This document shows positions 14,497-25,219 of a stretch of 64,000 nt of DNA, piece by piece. The position numbers were made by a program, and so were the translations under genes. This DNA comes from [Pantoea] beijingensis (GTDB taxonomy: Bacteria > Pseudomonadota > Gammaproteobacteria > Enterobacterales > Enterobacteriaceae). Where the stretch lies: positions 3,162,001-3,226,000 of the forward strand of contig NZ_CP071409.1 in assembly GCF_022647505.1 (NCBI RefSeq), written 5' to 3'. The notes beneath the pieces are model-generated. The model was not told the origin of the DNA, ran no database searches, and worked only from the letters and a program-made list of their open reading frames with translations. The stretch's first letter is position 1; the number at the start of each line of letters is the position of its first letter.

Positions 14497-15921
14497 CTAT
14501 TTCTTCTTCGCTTTCGGGTTAGGCAGGTCAGTGATGCTGCCTTCAAAGATCTCAGCCGCCAGACCAACGGATTCATGCAGCGTCGGGTGCGCATGAATAG
14601 TCAGCGCGATATCTTCCGCATCACAGCCCATTTCGATAGCCAGACCGATTTCACCCAGCAGCTCGCCGCCGTTCGTACCGACAATCGCCCCACCGATGAC
14701 ACGGTGAGTCTCTTTATCGAAAATCAGCTTGGTCATACCGTCTGCGCAATCGGAGGCAATCGCACGGCCTGATGCCGCCCACGGGAAGGTGGAGGTCTCA
14801 ACGCTGATGCCTTTCTCTTTGGCTTCTTTCTCGGTCAGACCGACCCAGGCAACTTCCGGCTCAGTATACGCAATCGATGGGATCACTTTCGGATCGAAGT
14901 AGTGTTTTTTGCCCGCGATCACTTCAGCGGCAACGTGGCCTTCATGCACGCCTTTATGTGCCAGCATTGGCTGACCAACGATGTCACCAATTGCATAGAT
15001 GTGCGGCACGTTGGTACGCATCTGCTTGTCGGTACGGATAAAGCCGCGATCGTCAACTTCAACGCCCGCTTTGCCGGCATCGAGGTTTTTGCCGTTCGGC
15101 ACGCGACCAATCGCCACCAGCACCGCATCATAACGCTGTGGCTCTGCTGGTGCTTTTTTGCCTTCCATCGTAACGTAGATACCATCTTCTTTGGCTTCTA
15201 CCGCCGTCACTTTGGTTTCCAGCATCAGGTTAAACTGTTTGCTGATACGTTTGGTGAACACTTTCACCACATCTTTATCCGCCGCAGGAATAACCTGATC
15301 AAACATTTCTACCACGTCAATCTGTGAACCCAGCGCGTGATAAACGGTACCCATTTCCAGGCCGATAATGCCGCCGCCCATCACCAGCAGACGCTCAGGC
15401 ACGTCTTTCAGCTCCAGCGCATCGGTAGAGTCCCATACGCGCGGGTCATCATGAGGAATGAATGGCAGCTGAATCGGACGTGAGCCCGCCGCAATAATCG
15501 CGTTGTCGAAGTTGATCACGGTTTTACCGTTTTCGCCTTCCACTTCCAGGGTGTTCGCCCCGGTGAATTTACCCAGACCGTTGACCACTGTCACTTTGCG
15601 GCCCTTCGCCATTCCCGCCAGACCACCGGTCAGTTGGTTGATGACTTTTTCTTTCCAGGTACGAATTTTGTCGATATCGGTCGTTGGCTGACCAAAAACG
15701 ATACCGTGTTCTTCCAGCGCTTTGGCTTCTTCAATCACTTTCGCCACGTGCAACAGCGCTTTTGAAGGAATACAACCGACGTTCAGACAAACACCGCCAA
15801 GGGTGCTGTAACGCTCAACGATAACGGTCTCCAGACCTAAATCCGCTGCGCGAAAGGCTGCAGAGTAACCTGCAGGGCCCGCCCCAAGTACCACGACCTG
15901 AGCTTTAATTTCTGTACTCAT
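14497..15921 (-). CDS. lpdA: Dihydrolipoamide dehydrogenase (E3)
   Basis: E3 reoxidises dihydrolipoyl groups and passes electrons through FAD to NAD+. It is shared by pyruvate dehydrogenase, 2-oxoglutarate dehydrogenase and the glycine cleavage system. The 474-residue protein shows the FAD-binding LGAGPAGYSAA (about 12-22), the redox-active CLNVGC pair (C45, C50), the NAD-binding MGGGIIGLEMG and the C-terminal HAHPTLHE with the catalytic His-Glu dyad. The start chosen is the second of two adjacent ATGs (MSTEIKAQ), as in the family. It follows aceF after about 240 bp, which leaves room for its own promoter, consistent with its use by several complexes. Confidence 0.97.
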   Translation of the reverse strand: MSTEIKAQVVVLGAGPAGYSAAFRAADLGLETVIVERYSTLGGVCLNVGCIPSKALLHVAKVIEEAKALEEHGIVFGQPTTDIDKIRTWKEKVINQLTGGLAGMAKGRKVTVVNGLGKFTGANTLEVEGENGKTVINFDNAIIAAGSRPIQLPFIPHDDPRVWDSTDALELKDVPERLLVMGGGIIGLEMGTVYHALGSQIDVVEMFDQVIPAADKDVVKVFTKRISKQFNLMLETKVTAVEAKEDGIYVTMEGKKAPAEPQRYDAVLVAIGRVPNGKNLDAGKAGVEVDDRGFIRTDKQMRTNVPHIYAIGDIVGQPMLAHKGVHEGHVAAEVIAGKKHYFDPKVIPSIAYTEPEVAWVGLTEKEAKEKGISVETSTFPWAASGRAIASDCADGMTKLIFDKETHRVIGGAIVGTNGGELLGEIGLAIEMGCDAEDIALTIHAHPTLHESVGLAAEIFEGSITDLPNPKAKKK

Positions 15922-16132
15922 CATGACCTCTTAGTTAACTTTCCGGCCATCCTTTTCGCCTTGCCACCGTAGCTGTGTTGGCTGCAATGCCAATGACCTT
16001 AAGGATGTTCACTCTTCCACCGGTACGTTCTCACCGCAAGAGTTTACAGAATTGTTAATGAACTGCAAACCGCTTGATACGAAACGTTTTCAACTACCTT
16101 GTCGACTTATAAAATCGAAAGTCGGCTATGAG

Positions 16133-16154
16133 AAGGCCGGCATAAGCCGGCCTT
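16133..16154 (-). terminator. Hairpin between aceF and lpdA, possible attenuator
   Basis: AAGGCCGGC-TTAT-GCCGGCCTT is a 9-bp perfect stem just after the aceF stop at 16162. The U-tract is weak, so partial termination or mRNA 3' protection is likely. It would lower lpdA read-through from the ace promoter. Confidence 0.6.
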
Positions 16155-16161
16155 AAAACAT

Positions 16162-18054
16162 TTACATCACCAGACGACGAATATCAGACAACATATTGTT
16201 GATAATGGTGATGAAACGCGCACCATCGGCACCGTCGATAACGCGGTGGTCGAAGGAGAGCGACATTGGCATCATCAGGCGCGGCGTGAACTCTTTGCCG
16301 TTCCAGACCGGCTCCATGGCAGACTTAGAGACGCCGAGGATGGCCACTTCTGGTGCGTTAACGATCGGCGCGAAGTGCGTCGTCCCGATACCGCCCAGGC
16401 TGGAGATGGTGAAGCATCCGCCCTGCATTTCGCCTGCGGTCAGCTTACCGTCACGCGCTTTTTTAGAGATGGCCATCAGTTCGCGAGACAGTTCAGTGAT
16501 GCTCTTCTTGTTCACATCCTTGAATACCGGAACCACCAAGCCATTCGGGGTATCAACCGCGACGCCGATGTTGATGTATTTCTTCAGCGTCAGCTTCTGC
16601 GCATCTTCAGACAGCGAGCTGTTAAAGCGCGGCATCTGCTCCAGCGCGGCAGCAACGGCTTTCATGATGAACACCACAGGAGTGAACTTCACGTCCAGCT
16701 TACGCTTCGCGGCTTCTTCATTCTGCTGCTTACGGAAGGCTTCCAGATCGGTGATATCGGTTTTATCGAAGTGCGTAACGTGCGGGATCATTACCCAGTT
16801 ACGGCTCAGGTTAGCACCAGAGATTTTCTGGATGCGGCCCAGCTCCACTTCTTCAATTTCACCAAACTTGCTGAAATCAACCTTCGGCCACGGCAGCATG
16901 CCTGGCAATCCACCGCCGCTGGCGGCAGGCGCAGACTCGGCGCGTTTTACCGCGTCTTTCACGTAAGCCTGCACATCTTCTTTCAGGATACGGCCTTTAC
17001 GACCCGTCCCTTTCACCTTCGCCAGGTTAACGCCAAACTCGCGCGCCAGACGACGGATCACCGGTGTGGCGTGAACATACGCATCGTTCTCAGCAAACTC
17101 GCTGCTGCCACTCGCTTTTGCCGCAGGTACAGAAGCCGGCGCCGCTTTCTGCTCAGCTTTTGCTGGTGCAGCCGCTTCGGCTTTCTTCTCCGTCGCCGCC
17201 GGTGCCGCGCCTTCCACTTCGAAGACCATAATCAGCGAGCCGGTTTTCACTTTGTCGCCGGTATTGATTTTGATCTCTTTTACCGTACCGGCAAAAGGTG
17301 CGGGCACTTCCATTGACGCTTTATCGCCTTCAACGGTGATCAGCGACTGTTCAGCAGTCACTTTGTCGCCCACTTTGACCATCACTTCGGTGACTTCAAC
17401 TTCATCACCGCCGATATCCGGCACGTCGACGTTTTTCACGCCGCCGGCAGCCGCAGGGGCCGCAGCCGCTTCTTCTTTCACTTCCGGCTTCGCACTCGCC
17501 GCTGGCGCAGAGCCTGCGATTTCAAAGGTCATGATCGGGGAACCGGTGCTGACTTTGTCGCCGGTATTGATGTTGATCGCTTTGACCGTACCGGCGAACG
17601 GTGCCGGCACTTCCATTGAGGCTTTATCGCCTTCAACGGTGATCAGTGATTGCTCAGCCTCAACGGTGTCGCCCACTTTGACCAGGATCTCAGTGACTTC
17701 AACTTCGTCAGAACCGATATCCGGTACCGCAACTTCTTTGCTTTCGCTGGATGCTGCCGCAGATTGCGCCGCTTCTGCTTTTTTCTCTTCAGCCTTTGCA
17801 GGCGCAGCATCAGCTACACCGTCGGCGGATTCGAAAATCATGATCAGTTTGCCGGTTTCCACTTTGTCACCGGTGGCCACTTTAATCTCTTTCACCACGC
17901 CCGCTTGCGGCGAGGGGACTTCCATTGAGGCCTTATCACCTTCAACGGTGATCAGCGACTGTTCAGCTTCAACTTTATCGCCCACTTTCACCAAAATTTC
18001 GGTGACTTCAACTTCGTCTGCACCGATATCCGGTACGTTGATTTCGATTGCCAT
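16162..18054 (-). CDS. aceF: Pyruvate dehydrogenase E2, dihydrolipoamide acetyltransferase
   Basis: E2 is the core of the pyruvate dehydrogenase complex: its lipoyl arms carry acetyl groups from E1 to CoA. The 630-residue protein has three tandem lipoyl domains with lipoyl-lysines in GDKASMEVP at K41, K144 and K245, each followed by an alanine/proline-rich linker. The three domains are near-identical internal repeats. A peripheral-subunit binding domain lies at about 325-370 ([16 protein letters not shown]...GRILKEDV). The catalytic domain ends with [12 protein letters not shown], which contains the active-site histidine. It follows aceE by about 13 bp in the pdhR-aceE-aceF-lpdA order. Its length equals that of the E. 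coli protein. Confidence 0.97.
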   Translation of the reverse strand: MAIEINVPDIGADEVEVTEILVKVGDKVEAEQSLITVEGDKASMEVPSPQAGVVKEIKVATGDKVETGKLIMIFESADGVADAAPAKAEEKKAEAAQSAAASSESKEVAVPDIGSDEVEVTEILVKVGDTVEAEQSLITVEGDKASMEVPAPFAGTVKAININTGDKVSTGSPIMTFEIAGSAPAASAKPEVKEEAAAAPAAAGGVKNVDVPDIGGDEVEVTEVMVKVGDKVTAEQSLITVEGDKASMEVPAPFAGTVKEIKINTGDKVKTGSLIMVFEVEGAAPAATEKKAEAAAPAKAEQKAAPASVPAAKASGSSEFAENDAYVHATPVIRRLAREFGVNLAKVKGTGRKGRILKEDVQAYVKDAVKRAESAPAASGGGLPGMLPWPKVDFSKFGEIEEVELGRIQKISGANLSRNWVMIPHVTHFDKTDITDLEAFRKQQNEEAAKRKLDVKFTPVVFIMKAVAAALEQMPRFNSSLSEDAQKLTLKKYINIGVAVDTPNGLVVPVFKDVNKKSITELSRELMAISKKARDGKLTAGEMQGGCFTISSLGGIGTTHFAPIVNAPEVAILGVSKSAMEPVWNGKEFTPRLMMPMSLSFDHRVIDGADGARFITIINNMLSDIRRLVM

Positions 18055-18067
18055 TAATCTCTACCTC

Positions 18068-20731
18068 TTATGCCAGACGCGGGTTAACTTTATCGGCATC
18101 GATATTGAATTTAGTGATGGCTTCCGCAACCACTTTCTTATCGATTTCGCCGCGTTTGGCCAGTTCGCCCAGCGCTGCCACAACCACGTAAGATGCGTCC
18201 ACTTCGAAGTGGTGACGCAGGTTTTCACGGCTATCGGAACGGCCAAAGCCATCGGTACCCAGTACGCGATAATCATCAGCAGGTACGTAAGTACGAACCT
18301 GCTCGGCGAACAGTTTCATATAGTCAGTCGATGCCACAGCCGGCGCGTTGTTCATCACCTGGGCAATGTACGGAACGCGTGGGGTTTCCAGCGGATGCAG
18401 CATATTCCAGCGCTCGCAGTCCTGGCCATCACGCGCCAGTTCAGTGAAGGAGGTGACGCTATACACATCAGAACCTACGCCATAGTCTTTCGCCAGGATC
18501 TGCGCGGCTTCACGCACGTGGCGCAGGATAGAGCCCGAGCCCAGCAGCTGAACCTTACCTTTGCTACCTTCAACGCTTTCCAGTTTATAGATACCCTTAC
18601 GGATACCCTCTTCCGCACCCTGCGGCATCGCAGGCATGTGGTAGTTTTCGTTCAGCGTGGTGATGTAGTAGTAAATATTCTCCTGCGCATCGCCGTACAT
18701 ACGCACCAGACCGTCATGCATGATGACAGCCACTTCGTAAGCGTAAGCCGGATCGTAAGAGATACAGTTCGGAATAGTCAGTGACTGAATATGGCTGTGA
18801 CCATCTTCGTGCTGCAAACCTTCGCCGTTCAGTGTGGTACGGCCAGAAGTCCCGCCGACCAGGAAGCCACGCGCTTGCTGATCGCCCGCTGCCCAGCACA
18901 GGTCGCCGATACGCTGGAACCCGAACATAGAGTAGTAGATATAGAACGGGATCATCGGCAGGTTGTTGGTGCTGTAAGACGTTGCCGCCGCCAGCCAGGA
19001 TGCGCCTGCGCCCAGTTCGTTGATCCCTTCCTGCAGAATCTGCCCTTTTTCGTCTTCTTTATAGTACGCAACCTGCTCGCGGTCCTGCGGCGTATATTGC
19101 TGACCGTTCGGGCTGTAGATACCGATTTGACGGAACAGACCTTCCATACCGAAAGTACGCGCTTCGTCAGCAATGATTGGCACCAGGCGATCTTTGATCG
19201 ATGGATTTTTCAGCATCACGTTCAGGGCACGTACGAAAGCGATGGTGGTAGAGATTTCTTTGTTCTGCTCGTCCAGCAGCGATTTGAAATCGTCCAGCGT
19301 CGGCATTTCCAGCTTCTCGCTGAACTGCGCCTGGCGCGTTGGCAGGTAGCCACCCAACTTCTCACGCTGACCGTGCAGGTAGTTATACTCTTCAGAACCT
19401 TTTTCAAAGGTGATATACGGCAGTTTTTCGATATTGGCATCGTCAACCGGCACGTTAAAACGATCGCGGATGTAGCGGACGCCATCCATGTTCATTTTCT
19501 TCACTTGGTGCGCGATGTTTTTACCTTCCGCGGTGTCACCCATACCATAGCCTTTGATGGTATGTGCCAGGATCACCACAGGTTTGCCTTTGGTATCCTG
19601 CGCTTTTTTCAGCGCCGCGTAGATTTTCTTCGGATCGTGGCCGCCGCGATTCAGCGCCCAAATCTCATCATCGCTCAACTCTTTCACCAGCGCGGCGGTT
19701 TCCGGATATTTGCCGAAGAAGTGTTCACGGACGTAAGCGCCATCACGCGATTTAAAGGTCTGATAGTCACCGTCAACGGTTTCATTCATCAGTTGGATCA
19801 GTTTACCGCTGGTATCTTTACGCAGCAGCTCATCCCAACGTCCACCCCAGATCACTTTGATCACTTCCCAACCTGCGCCACCAAAGATGCCTTCCAGCTC
19901 GTTGATGATTTTGCCGTTACCGGTGACCGGACCATCCAGGCGCTGCAGGTTACAGTTGATGATGAAGCAGAGGTTATCCAGTTTTTCACGGGTGGCGATA
20001 GTGATCGCCCCTTTCGATTCTGGCTCATCCATCTCACCGTCGCCGAGGAAGGCGTAAACGGTTTGCTGCGCGGTGTTTTTCAGCCCACGGTGCTCAAGAT
20101 ACTTCAGGAATTTCGCCTGATAGATCGCGCCAATCGGACCCAGCCCCATAGAAACGGTCGGGAACTGCCAGAAATCAGGCATCAGTTTTGGATGCGGATA
20201 AGAAGACAGACCTTTACCATGAACTTCCTGACGGAAATTGTTCATCTGCTCTTCGGTCAGACGACCTTCAAGGAAAGCACGTGCGTAAATGCCTGGAGAA
20301 ATATGGCCCTGGAAGTAAACCAGATCCCCACCGTCTTGATCATTGCGCGCGCGGAAGAAGTGGTTGAAACACACTTCATAGATCGTTGCGGAAGACTGGA
20401 AAGAGGACATATGGCCGCCCAGTTCCAGATCCTTTTTCGATGCGCGCAGAACGGTCATGATGGCGTTCCAGCGAATTGCGGAACGGATACGACGTTCGAG
20501 AGAAGTGTTGCCTGGATAATCCGGCTCGTCTTCAACGGCAATGGAGTTGATATACTGGCTGGCACCTGTGCCTGCCGCTACCTTCACGCCGCCTTTGCGG
20601 GCTTCGCTCAATACCTGATCGATCAGATATTGTGCGCGCTCAACACCTTCTTCACGGATGACCGATTCGATCGCCTGTAGCCAGTCGCGAGTTTCAATCG
20701 GATCCACGTCATTGTGTAAACGTTCTGACAT
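18068..20731 (-). CDS. aceE: Pyruvate dehydrogenase E1 component
   Basis: E1 decarboxylates pyruvate on thiamine diphosphate and acetylates the E2 lipoyl arm. The 887-residue homodimeric enzyme has the ThDP/Mg motif GDGEMDEPESKGA...NLCFIINCN at about 230-262, the YLHGQREKLGG segment with a catalytic-site histidine, and the FQRIGDLCWAAGDQQARGFLVGGTSGRTTLNGEG stretch of the pyrimidine domain. The start has AAGGAA about 10 bp upstream. PdhR is encoded directly upstream. Confidence 0.98.
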   Translation of the reverse strand: MSERLHNDVDPIETRDWLQAIESVIREEGVERAQYLIDQVLSEARKGGVKVAAGTGASQYINSIAVEDEPDYPGNTSLERRIRSAIRWNAIMTVLRASKKDLELGGHMSSFQSSATIYEVCFNHFFRARNDQDGGDLVYFQGHISPGIYARAFLEGRLTEEQMNNFRQEVHGKGLSSYPHPKLMPDFWQFPTVSMGLGPIGAIYQAKFLKYLEHRGLKNTAQQTVYAFLGDGEMDEPESKGAITIATREKLDNLCFIINCNLQRLDGPVTGNGKIINELEGIFGGAGWEVIKVIWGGRWDELLRKDTSGKLIQLMNETVDGDYQTFKSRDGAYVREHFFGKYPETAALVKELSDDEIWALNRGGHDPKKIYAALKKAQDTKGKPVVILAHTIKGYGMGDTAEGKNIAHQVKKMNMDGVRYIRDRFNVPVDDANIEKLPYITFEKGSEEYNYLHGQREKLGGYLPTRQAQFSEKLEMPTLDDFKSLLDEQNKEISTTIAFVRALNVMLKNPSIKDRLVPIIADEARTFGMEGLFRQIGIYSPNGQQYTPQDREQVAYYKEDEKGQILQEGINELGAGASWLAAATSYSTNNLPMIPFYIYYSMFGFQRIGDLCWAAGDQQARGFLVGGTSGRTTLNGEGLQHEDGHSHIQSLTIPNCISYDPAYAYEVAVIMHDGLVRMYGDAQENIYYYITTLNENYHMPAMPQGAEEGIRKGIYKLESVEGSKGKVQLLGSGSILRHVREAAQILAKDYGVGSDVYSVTSFTELARDGQDCERWNMLHPLETPRVPYIAQVMNNAPAVASTDYMKLFAEQVRTYVPADDYRVLGTDGFGRSDSRENLRHHFEVDASYVVVAALGELAKRGEIDKKVVAEAITKFNIDADKVNPRLA

Positions 20732-20831
20732 GGGGGGTATTCCTTATCTGTGTCTAATACGTTGAATTGTCTGGAGCCTGTCTCTCTGTGTTCTGTAATC
20801 TGCAAAACACAAAGAGACAGGCCCGTCGTTT

Positions 20832-20894
20832 ATACCCTTTGGCTGCGGGACACTCGTTTAACGAAGTCGACTGCCATCCGCCCGCCTTGGGTAT
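20832..20894. repeat. 63-bp palindromic element ending ATACCC/GGGTAT in the pdhR-aceE gap
   Basis: It begins ATACCCTTTGGCTGCGGG and ends CCCGCCTTGGGTAT; GCGGG and CCCGC pair inside the six terminal bases. It lies in the 185-bp space before aceE, where it could affect read-through from pdhR. It has the same termini as the element at 1217-1276, which suggests one dispersed family. Confidence 0.45.
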
Positions 20895-20916
20895 TGCCGC
20901 GCGCTTTATATCGCGC

Positions 20917-21681
20917 TTATTCCTTACGTTGCTGTAAACGTCGCAAGGAGCGCTCTCTACGACTCTGCTCCCGACTTCTGTCCAGCAATATTTCCTCGAT
21001 AAACGCCAGGTGGCGATGCGAGGCTTCGCGTGCCTGCTCTGGCTCACGCGCCACTATCGCTTCAAAAATGCTGGCGCGATGACCGCTCACTGTTGCCAGC
21101 ATCTCCCGGCGCGAGTAGAGCAATTCGAAATTTTGTCGTACGTTCTGTTCCAGCATAGGGCCCATACAGCGCAGCAAATGTAAAAGCACCACATTGTGCG
21201 CGGCTTCTGTGACAGCGATCTGATACTGCATTACCGCACCGGCTTCTGCATCTAAATCACCGCTATCCTGCGCCTGCTGAATTAATACATGGCAGTCACG
21301 AATACGCTGCAGATCCTCGTCAGTTCCCCGCAAGGCTGCATAATACGCTGCAATACCTTCTAATGCATGGCGGGTTTCCAACAGATCGAACTGGGATTCG
21401 GGATGACCGGCAAGCAGTTCAACGAGCGGATCGCTCAGGCTTTGCCAAAGAGTTTGCTGTACGAAGGTGCCTCCGCCCTGGCGGCGCAGTAGCAGGCCTT
21501 TCGCTTCCAGGCGCTGGATAGCTTCACGCAAAGAGGGACGGGAGACATCAAACTGTTTGGCAAGCTCACGCTCGGGTAACAGCTTTTCGCCCGGGCGCAG
21601 CGTCCCTTCCATAATAAGGGACTCGAGCTGTTGCTCGATCGCATCGGACAGCTTTGGTTGGCGGATTTTGCTGTAGGCCAT
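20917..21681 (-). CDS. pdhR: Pyruvate-sensing GntR-family repressor PdhR
   Basis: PdhR represses the pdh operon and related respiratory genes and is released by pyruvate. The 254-residue protein has a GntR winged helix at about 10-75 ([45 protein letters not shown]) and an all-helical FCD ligand domain from about 95 to 235. The ATG at 21681 gives [16 protein letters not shown], the family start, rather than the in-frame ATG at 21732. It is the first gene of the operon, and its operator lies 32 bp upstream. Confidence 0.97.
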   Translation of the reverse strand: MAYSKIRQPKLSDAIEQQLESLIMEGTLRPGEKLLPERELAKQFDVSRPSLREAIQRLEAKGLLLRRQGGGTFVQQTLWQSLSDPLVELLAGHPESQFDLLETRHALEGIAAYYAALRGTDEDLQRIRDCHVLIQQAQDSGDLDAEAGAVMQYQIAVTEAAHNVVLLHLLRCMGPMLEQNVRQNFELLYSRREMLATVSGHRASIFEAIVAREPEQAREASHRHLAFIEEILLDRSREQSRRERSLRRLQQRKE

Positions 21682-21711
21682 CTTCCCTTCTTCTGCCATT
21701 TGCCTGAAGTA

Positions 21712-21728
21712 AATTGGTAATACCAATT
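21712..21728. promoter_or_regulatory. PdhR operator
   Basis: AATTGGTAATACCAATT is a perfect palindrome containing the PdhR consensus ATTGGTnnnACCAAT. It lies 31-47 bp upstream of the pdhR start, the autoregulatory position known in E. coli. Confidence 0.93.
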
Positions 21729-22174
21729 GCAAAAAGATGAGGCTAAAGTAACAAAGTATTCACCTTCTGTCTATATGGCGAAGCCCTGAAGCGTGTGCTG
21801 TGCCTCGTATTAACGGGGTCGATCTTACATGCCAAATCAACCGCATTTATGACAAAAGAAGCTCAACAGGGTAACTTTTGCGAAAACTTACACGGAGTTA
21901 GAGACCGGGAGCCGTTTTGACGAGCGCAGGCCAGAAGGCCATCCATCTTTTTACGATTGCGCCCAAAATAAGAAATGTATTGCTCTGAGTGTGAGCAAAC
22001 GTCGATTTTTCACCCATACTGCCGCACAAAAAGAGAAAGCAGGTGCAATGACAACCGCTTATCACTATTCTTGTCGCGACAACAGCTCCATTTCAATTTT
22101 TATGCTATCAGTAGTGTAAACTTATCAATACGTTAGTCAGCAAGAATAAAAAGAGTCACATCACGAGGTTATAT
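21729..22174. other. Divergent regulatory region between pdhR and aroP
   Basis: About 450 bp between divergent genes. Apart from the PdhR operator at its left edge, the one candidate site is TGTAAACTTATCAATACG at 22115-22132. It has a full left half of the TyrR box (TGTAAA-N6-TTTACA) and a poor right half. TyrR control of aroP is known in E. coli; this match alone is weak. aroP has GAGG about 9 bp before its ATG. Confidence 0.4.
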
Positions 22175-23533
22175 ATGGAACAACAACAAGGCGACCTGCT
22201 GAAACGAGGTTTAAAAAACCGCCATATTCAGCTTATCGCATTGGGTGGTGCGGTAGGGACCGGCCTGTTTTTGGGCATCGCGCAGACGATCAAAATGGCC
22301 GGGCCATCGGTTTTACTCGGATATGCGATCGGCGGTTTTATCGCCTTTATGATTATGCGTCAGCTGGGTGAAATGGTGGTGGAAGAGCCCGTGGCCGGAT
22401 CGTTTAGCCACTTTGCCTATAAATACTGGGGCAACTTTGCCGGTTTCGCGTCAGGCTGGAACTACTGGGTGCTGTATGTGCTGGTGGCAATGGCGGAACT
22501 CAGCGCCGTAGGGATTTATATTCAGTACTGGTGGCCGGACATCCCGACCTGGGTATCGGCAGCCGTCTTCTTTTTGCTCATCAATGCAATTAACCTTTCC
22601 AACGTCAAAGTCTATGGCGAGATGGAATTTTGGTTTGCCATTATAAAAGTCGTCGCGGTCATCGGTATGATCCTGTTCGGAGGCTGGCTGCTGTTTAGCG
22701 GCAAGGGCGGTCCGGAAGCGGCGGTCAGTAATATTTGGGACAAAGGGGGATTTTTCCCTAATGGCGTCAATGGGCTGGTCATGGCCATGGCGGTCATTAT
22801 GTTCTCCTTCGGCGGACTTGAACTGGTTGGCATCACTGCGGCAGAAGCGGATCAACCAGAGAAAAGTATCCCTAAGGCAACGAATCAGGTCTTATATCGC
22901 ATTCTGATTTTCTATATTGGCTCGCTGGCTGTCCTGCTCTCCCTCTATCCCTGGACCAAAGTGGTCGAAGGCGGTAGTCCTTTTGTGATGATTTTCCACG
23001 AACTTGGCGATAGTCTGGTTGCGAATGCGCTTAATGTGGTCATTCTGACTGCGGCATTATCGGTCTATAACAGCTGCGTTTACTGTAACAGCCGTATGCT
23101 GTTCGGACTGGCGCAGCAGGGAAATGGCCCTAAAATATTGAGTAAGTTGGATGGGCGTGGCGTACCGGTGGTCGCAATTGGCGTCTCAGCATTGGCAACA
23201 GCCATCTGTGTGTTAATCAATTATCTGATGCCGGGTGAAGCGTTTGGGATTCTGATGTCGCTGGTGGTTTCCGCCCTGGTGATTAACTGGGCGATGATCA
23301 GCCTGGCGCATCTGAAGTTCCGCCGTAAGAAAGATCGGCAAGGTGTCACCACGCGCTTCAAAGCCCTGTTCTATCCAGCGGGTAACTGGATTTGCCTGGC
23401 CTTCCTCGCCGGAATCCTGGTAATTATGGCCATGACACCGGGGATGGCGATCTCCGTCTGGCTAATCCCGGTTTGGCTGATCATTTTAGCTATCGGCTAT
23501 GTTCTCAGTAACAGAACGAAAGCGCAGCGCTAA
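22175..23533 (+). CDS. aroP: Aromatic amino acid:H+ symporter
   Basis: AroP is an inner-membrane APC-family permease that imports phenylalanine, tyrosine and tryptophan. The 452-residue protein keeps the cytoplasmic start LKRGLKNRHIQLIALGGAVGTGLFLG, 12 predicted membrane helices, the VEEPVAGSFSHFAYKYWGNFAGFASGWNYWVLYVLVAMAEL segment and SFGGLELVGITAAEADQPEKSIPKA. Its location beside pdhR and ampE is the E. coli aroP location, which favours AroP over the paralogue PheP. It is a single gene with its own promoter region. Confidence 0.93.
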   Translation: MEQQQGDLLKRGLKNRHIQLIALGGAVGTGLFLGIAQTIKMAGPSVLLGYAIGGFIAFMIMRQLGEMVVEEPVAGSFSHFAYKYWGNFAGFASGWNYWVLYVLVAMAELSAVGIYIQYWWPDIPTWVSAAVFFLLINAINLSNVKVYGEMEFWFAIIKVVAVIGMILFGGWLLFSGKGGPEAAVSNIWDKGGFFPNGVNGLVMAMAVIMFSFGGLELVGITAAEADQPEKSIPKATNQVLYRILIFYIGSLAVLLSLYPWTKVVEGGSPFVMIFHELGDSLVANALNVVILTAALSVYNSCVYCNSRMLFGLAQQGNGPKILSKLDGRGVPVVAIGVSALATAICVLINYLMPGEAFGILMSLVVSALVINWAMISLAHLKFRRKKDRQGVTTRFKALFYPAGNWICLAFLAGILVIMAMTPGMAISVWLIPVWLIILAIGYVLSNRTKAQR

Positions 23534-23536
23534 TCC

Positions 23537-23570
23537 TTACCCGTACGGCTGTCATTTGTTGTACGGGTAA
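23537..23570. terminator. Hairpin between convergent aroP and ampE
   Basis: TTACCCGTAC (23537-23546) and GTACGGGTAA (23561-23570) form a 10-bp perfect stem with a 14-nt loop between the two stop codons. U-tracts are short, so this is probably a bidirectional but leaky terminator. Confidence 0.55.
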
Positions 23571-23596
23571 ATCATCGAACACTCTCTGACGCTGCT

Positions 23597-24451
23597 TTAG
23601 ACCAGCGTGCCGTAAATGGTCAACAGTGCGACCACAACAACAATCACCAGTGAAATTTTCTTCGCCAGCGCGACCGCGACGCGGGGCGTTTCGACCTTAT
23701 CACTGTGGATATCCCGCGCCAGCGAGAACTGTGCTAAACGGGTCAGCACCTGATATTGCGAAGTGCGGAGATCGCCCAGTGAAGCAAACCAGGCCGGCAA
23801 CGCACGCTCGCCATGTCCCAGCAGCGCATAAGCAACGCCAACCAGTCTTACCGGTATCCAGTCCACCCAGTGTAAAATATTATCAATTCCCGATTGTGAA
23901 CGCTCCAGTGGCGAATGATGGCGCGCCAGCCAGGATTGCCACGCCCGCAGGAAAGCATAGCCCACCAGCAGTACCGGACCATAAAAACCGCCGACTACAA
24001 ACCAGAATAGCGGAGCCAAATAAAAGCGGAAATTAATCCACAGCAGCGCGTTTTGTAGCTCGCGTAAATATTCACGCTCAGTGCACTCAACCGGAATACC
24101 ATGAATCAGCGTTAACTCTTCCGCCATCGCATCCCGGGCATGCACATCGTCATGGCTGGCCGCTTTTAAATAGGCGTGATAATGCAGACGGACCGATCCG
24201 GCACCGATACACAGTAAGCCAACCAATATCCAGAACAGCAGTTGCACAATGCCGAAGAAGATCCCCCGCAGCGAAAGGATGATAACCAGCACAATGCCCA
24301 TCGCTATCAGCGTCATAAATAAGCTACGTATCAGGGAAAAACGATGACATCCGCGAAACAGCGGCTCAAGGCGGTGATCGAGCTGCCAGTGCTCCCCTAA
24401 TTTGAAGAGCCTTTCCCAGCCCAATACCAGCAGTAAGCTAAATAACGTCAT
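23597..24451 (-). CDS. ampE: Inner-membrane protein AmpE
   Basis: AmpE is an inner-membrane protein encoded with AmpD; it has been linked to β-lactamase induction signalling, but its biochemical role is unclear. The 284-residue protein begins [29 protein letters not shown], has membrane segments at about 45-65, 67-85, 145-170 and near the C-terminus ([19 protein letters not shown]), and carries the conserved GRALPAWF-like segment [15 protein letters not shown]. Its start overlaps the ampD stop by 4 bp, indicating coupled translation. Confidence 0.94.
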   Translation of the reverse strand: MTLFSLLLVLGWERLFKLGEHWQLDHRLEPLFRGCHRFSLIRSLFMTLIAMGIVLVIILSLRGIFFGIVQLLFWILVGLLCIGAGSVRLHYHAYLKAASHDDVHARDAMAEELTLIHGIPVECTEREYLRELQNALLWINFRFYLAPLFWFVVGGFYGPVLLVGYAFLRAWQSWLARHHSPLERSQSGIDNILHWVDWIPVRLVGVAYALLGHGERALPAWFASLGDLRTSQYQVLTRLAQFSLARDIHSDKVETPRVAVALAKKISLVIVVVVALLTIYGTLV

Positions 24452-25017
24452 ACACTACGCTCCATGAAATTAGCATCCTCGCTCAATACGCAACGAAATT
24501 TATCCCAGTCAAAAGCGTCACCGGGGTCGGTCTTGCGCCCAGGCGCAATATCGCTGTGTCCGGTAATATGCTCCGCCGTCAGGGGGTAGTGTTGCATCAG
24601 GAGACGTGTCACCTCAGCCAATGCCCGGTATTGCACTGCTGTATAAGCCAATGTGTCCGTGCCTTCCAGTTCAATACCAATCGAGAAATCATTACACCCC
24701 TCACGTCCCTGATAGCAGGAAATCCCGGCATGCCAGGCTCGCTGGTCAAAAGAAACATATTGCACAATTTCACCATTCCGACGAATAAGGCAGTGGGCGG
24801 AAACGCGTAAATGGACGATTTCGGCAAAAAAAGGGTGGGCATCTGCATCAAGCGTGCCGGTAAACAGTGCATCAATATACGGGCCACCAAATTCTCCCGG
24901 GGGAAGACTGATATTATGAACCACCAGCAGCGAGGGCGCTTCATTATCGGGACGTAAATTAAAATGCGGTGATGGCACCTGTTTTACCCCGATGATCCAG
25001 CCATCTTGCAACTGCAT
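24448..25017 (-). CDS. ampD: 1,6-anhydro-N-acetylmuramyl-L-alanine amidase AmpD
   Basis: AmpD is a cytoplasmic zinc amidase that removes peptides from anhydro-muropeptides during cell-wall recycling. Its loss leads to AmpC β-lactamase derepression where ampR-ampC is present. The 189-residue protein keeps zinc ligand H34 ([10 protein letters not shown]) and the [22 protein letters not shown] segment with the second histidine and the aspartate ligand. WHAG and FSIGIELEG line the active site. It is the first gene of ampD-ampE, divergent from the SGNH gene. Confidence 0.96.
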   Translation of the reverse strand: MQLQDGWIIGVKQVPSPHFNLRPDNEAPSLLVVHNISLPPGEFGGPYIDALFTGTLDADAHPFFAEIVHLRVSAHCLIRRNGEIVQYVSFDQRAWHAGISCYQGREGCNDFSIGIELEGTDTLAYTAVQYRALAEVTRLLMQHYPLTAEHITGHSDIAPGRKTDPGDAFDWDKFRCVLSEDANFMERSV

Positions 25018-25219
25018 ACCTGCTCTCCTTTCACCACGTTTTCATCAGAGTAACACGATTTTTTTTCTCTTCCGCACTCTTCCGATTATCAGCCAGCCAG
25101 GCATTTTTGCATCGTTAAGGCGAGGCCATATATTGCGAGAACTGATGCTGGAATTATGCGCTATTCTTCCCACTCATTTTTCAGTGTTTGCAATAACATG
25201 AACGAAAGGGAATCGAAAT

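Noticed and set aside
17252..18784. A 510-codon open frame antisense to aceF and the end of aceE
   Set aside because: It reflects the repetitive lipoyl domains and codon bias of aceF; its Ser/Ala/Thr-rich product crosses two real genes on the other strand.
18791..20680. A 629-codon open frame antisense to aceE
   Set aside because: It lies wholly inside a highly expressed gene with strong codon bias, which leaves the opposite strand open. The product has no family and no ribosome binding site.
22115..22132. A TyrR box upstream of aroP
   Set aside because: Only the TGTAAA half fits; the right half is poor. It is mentioned in the intergenic entry but not called as a site.
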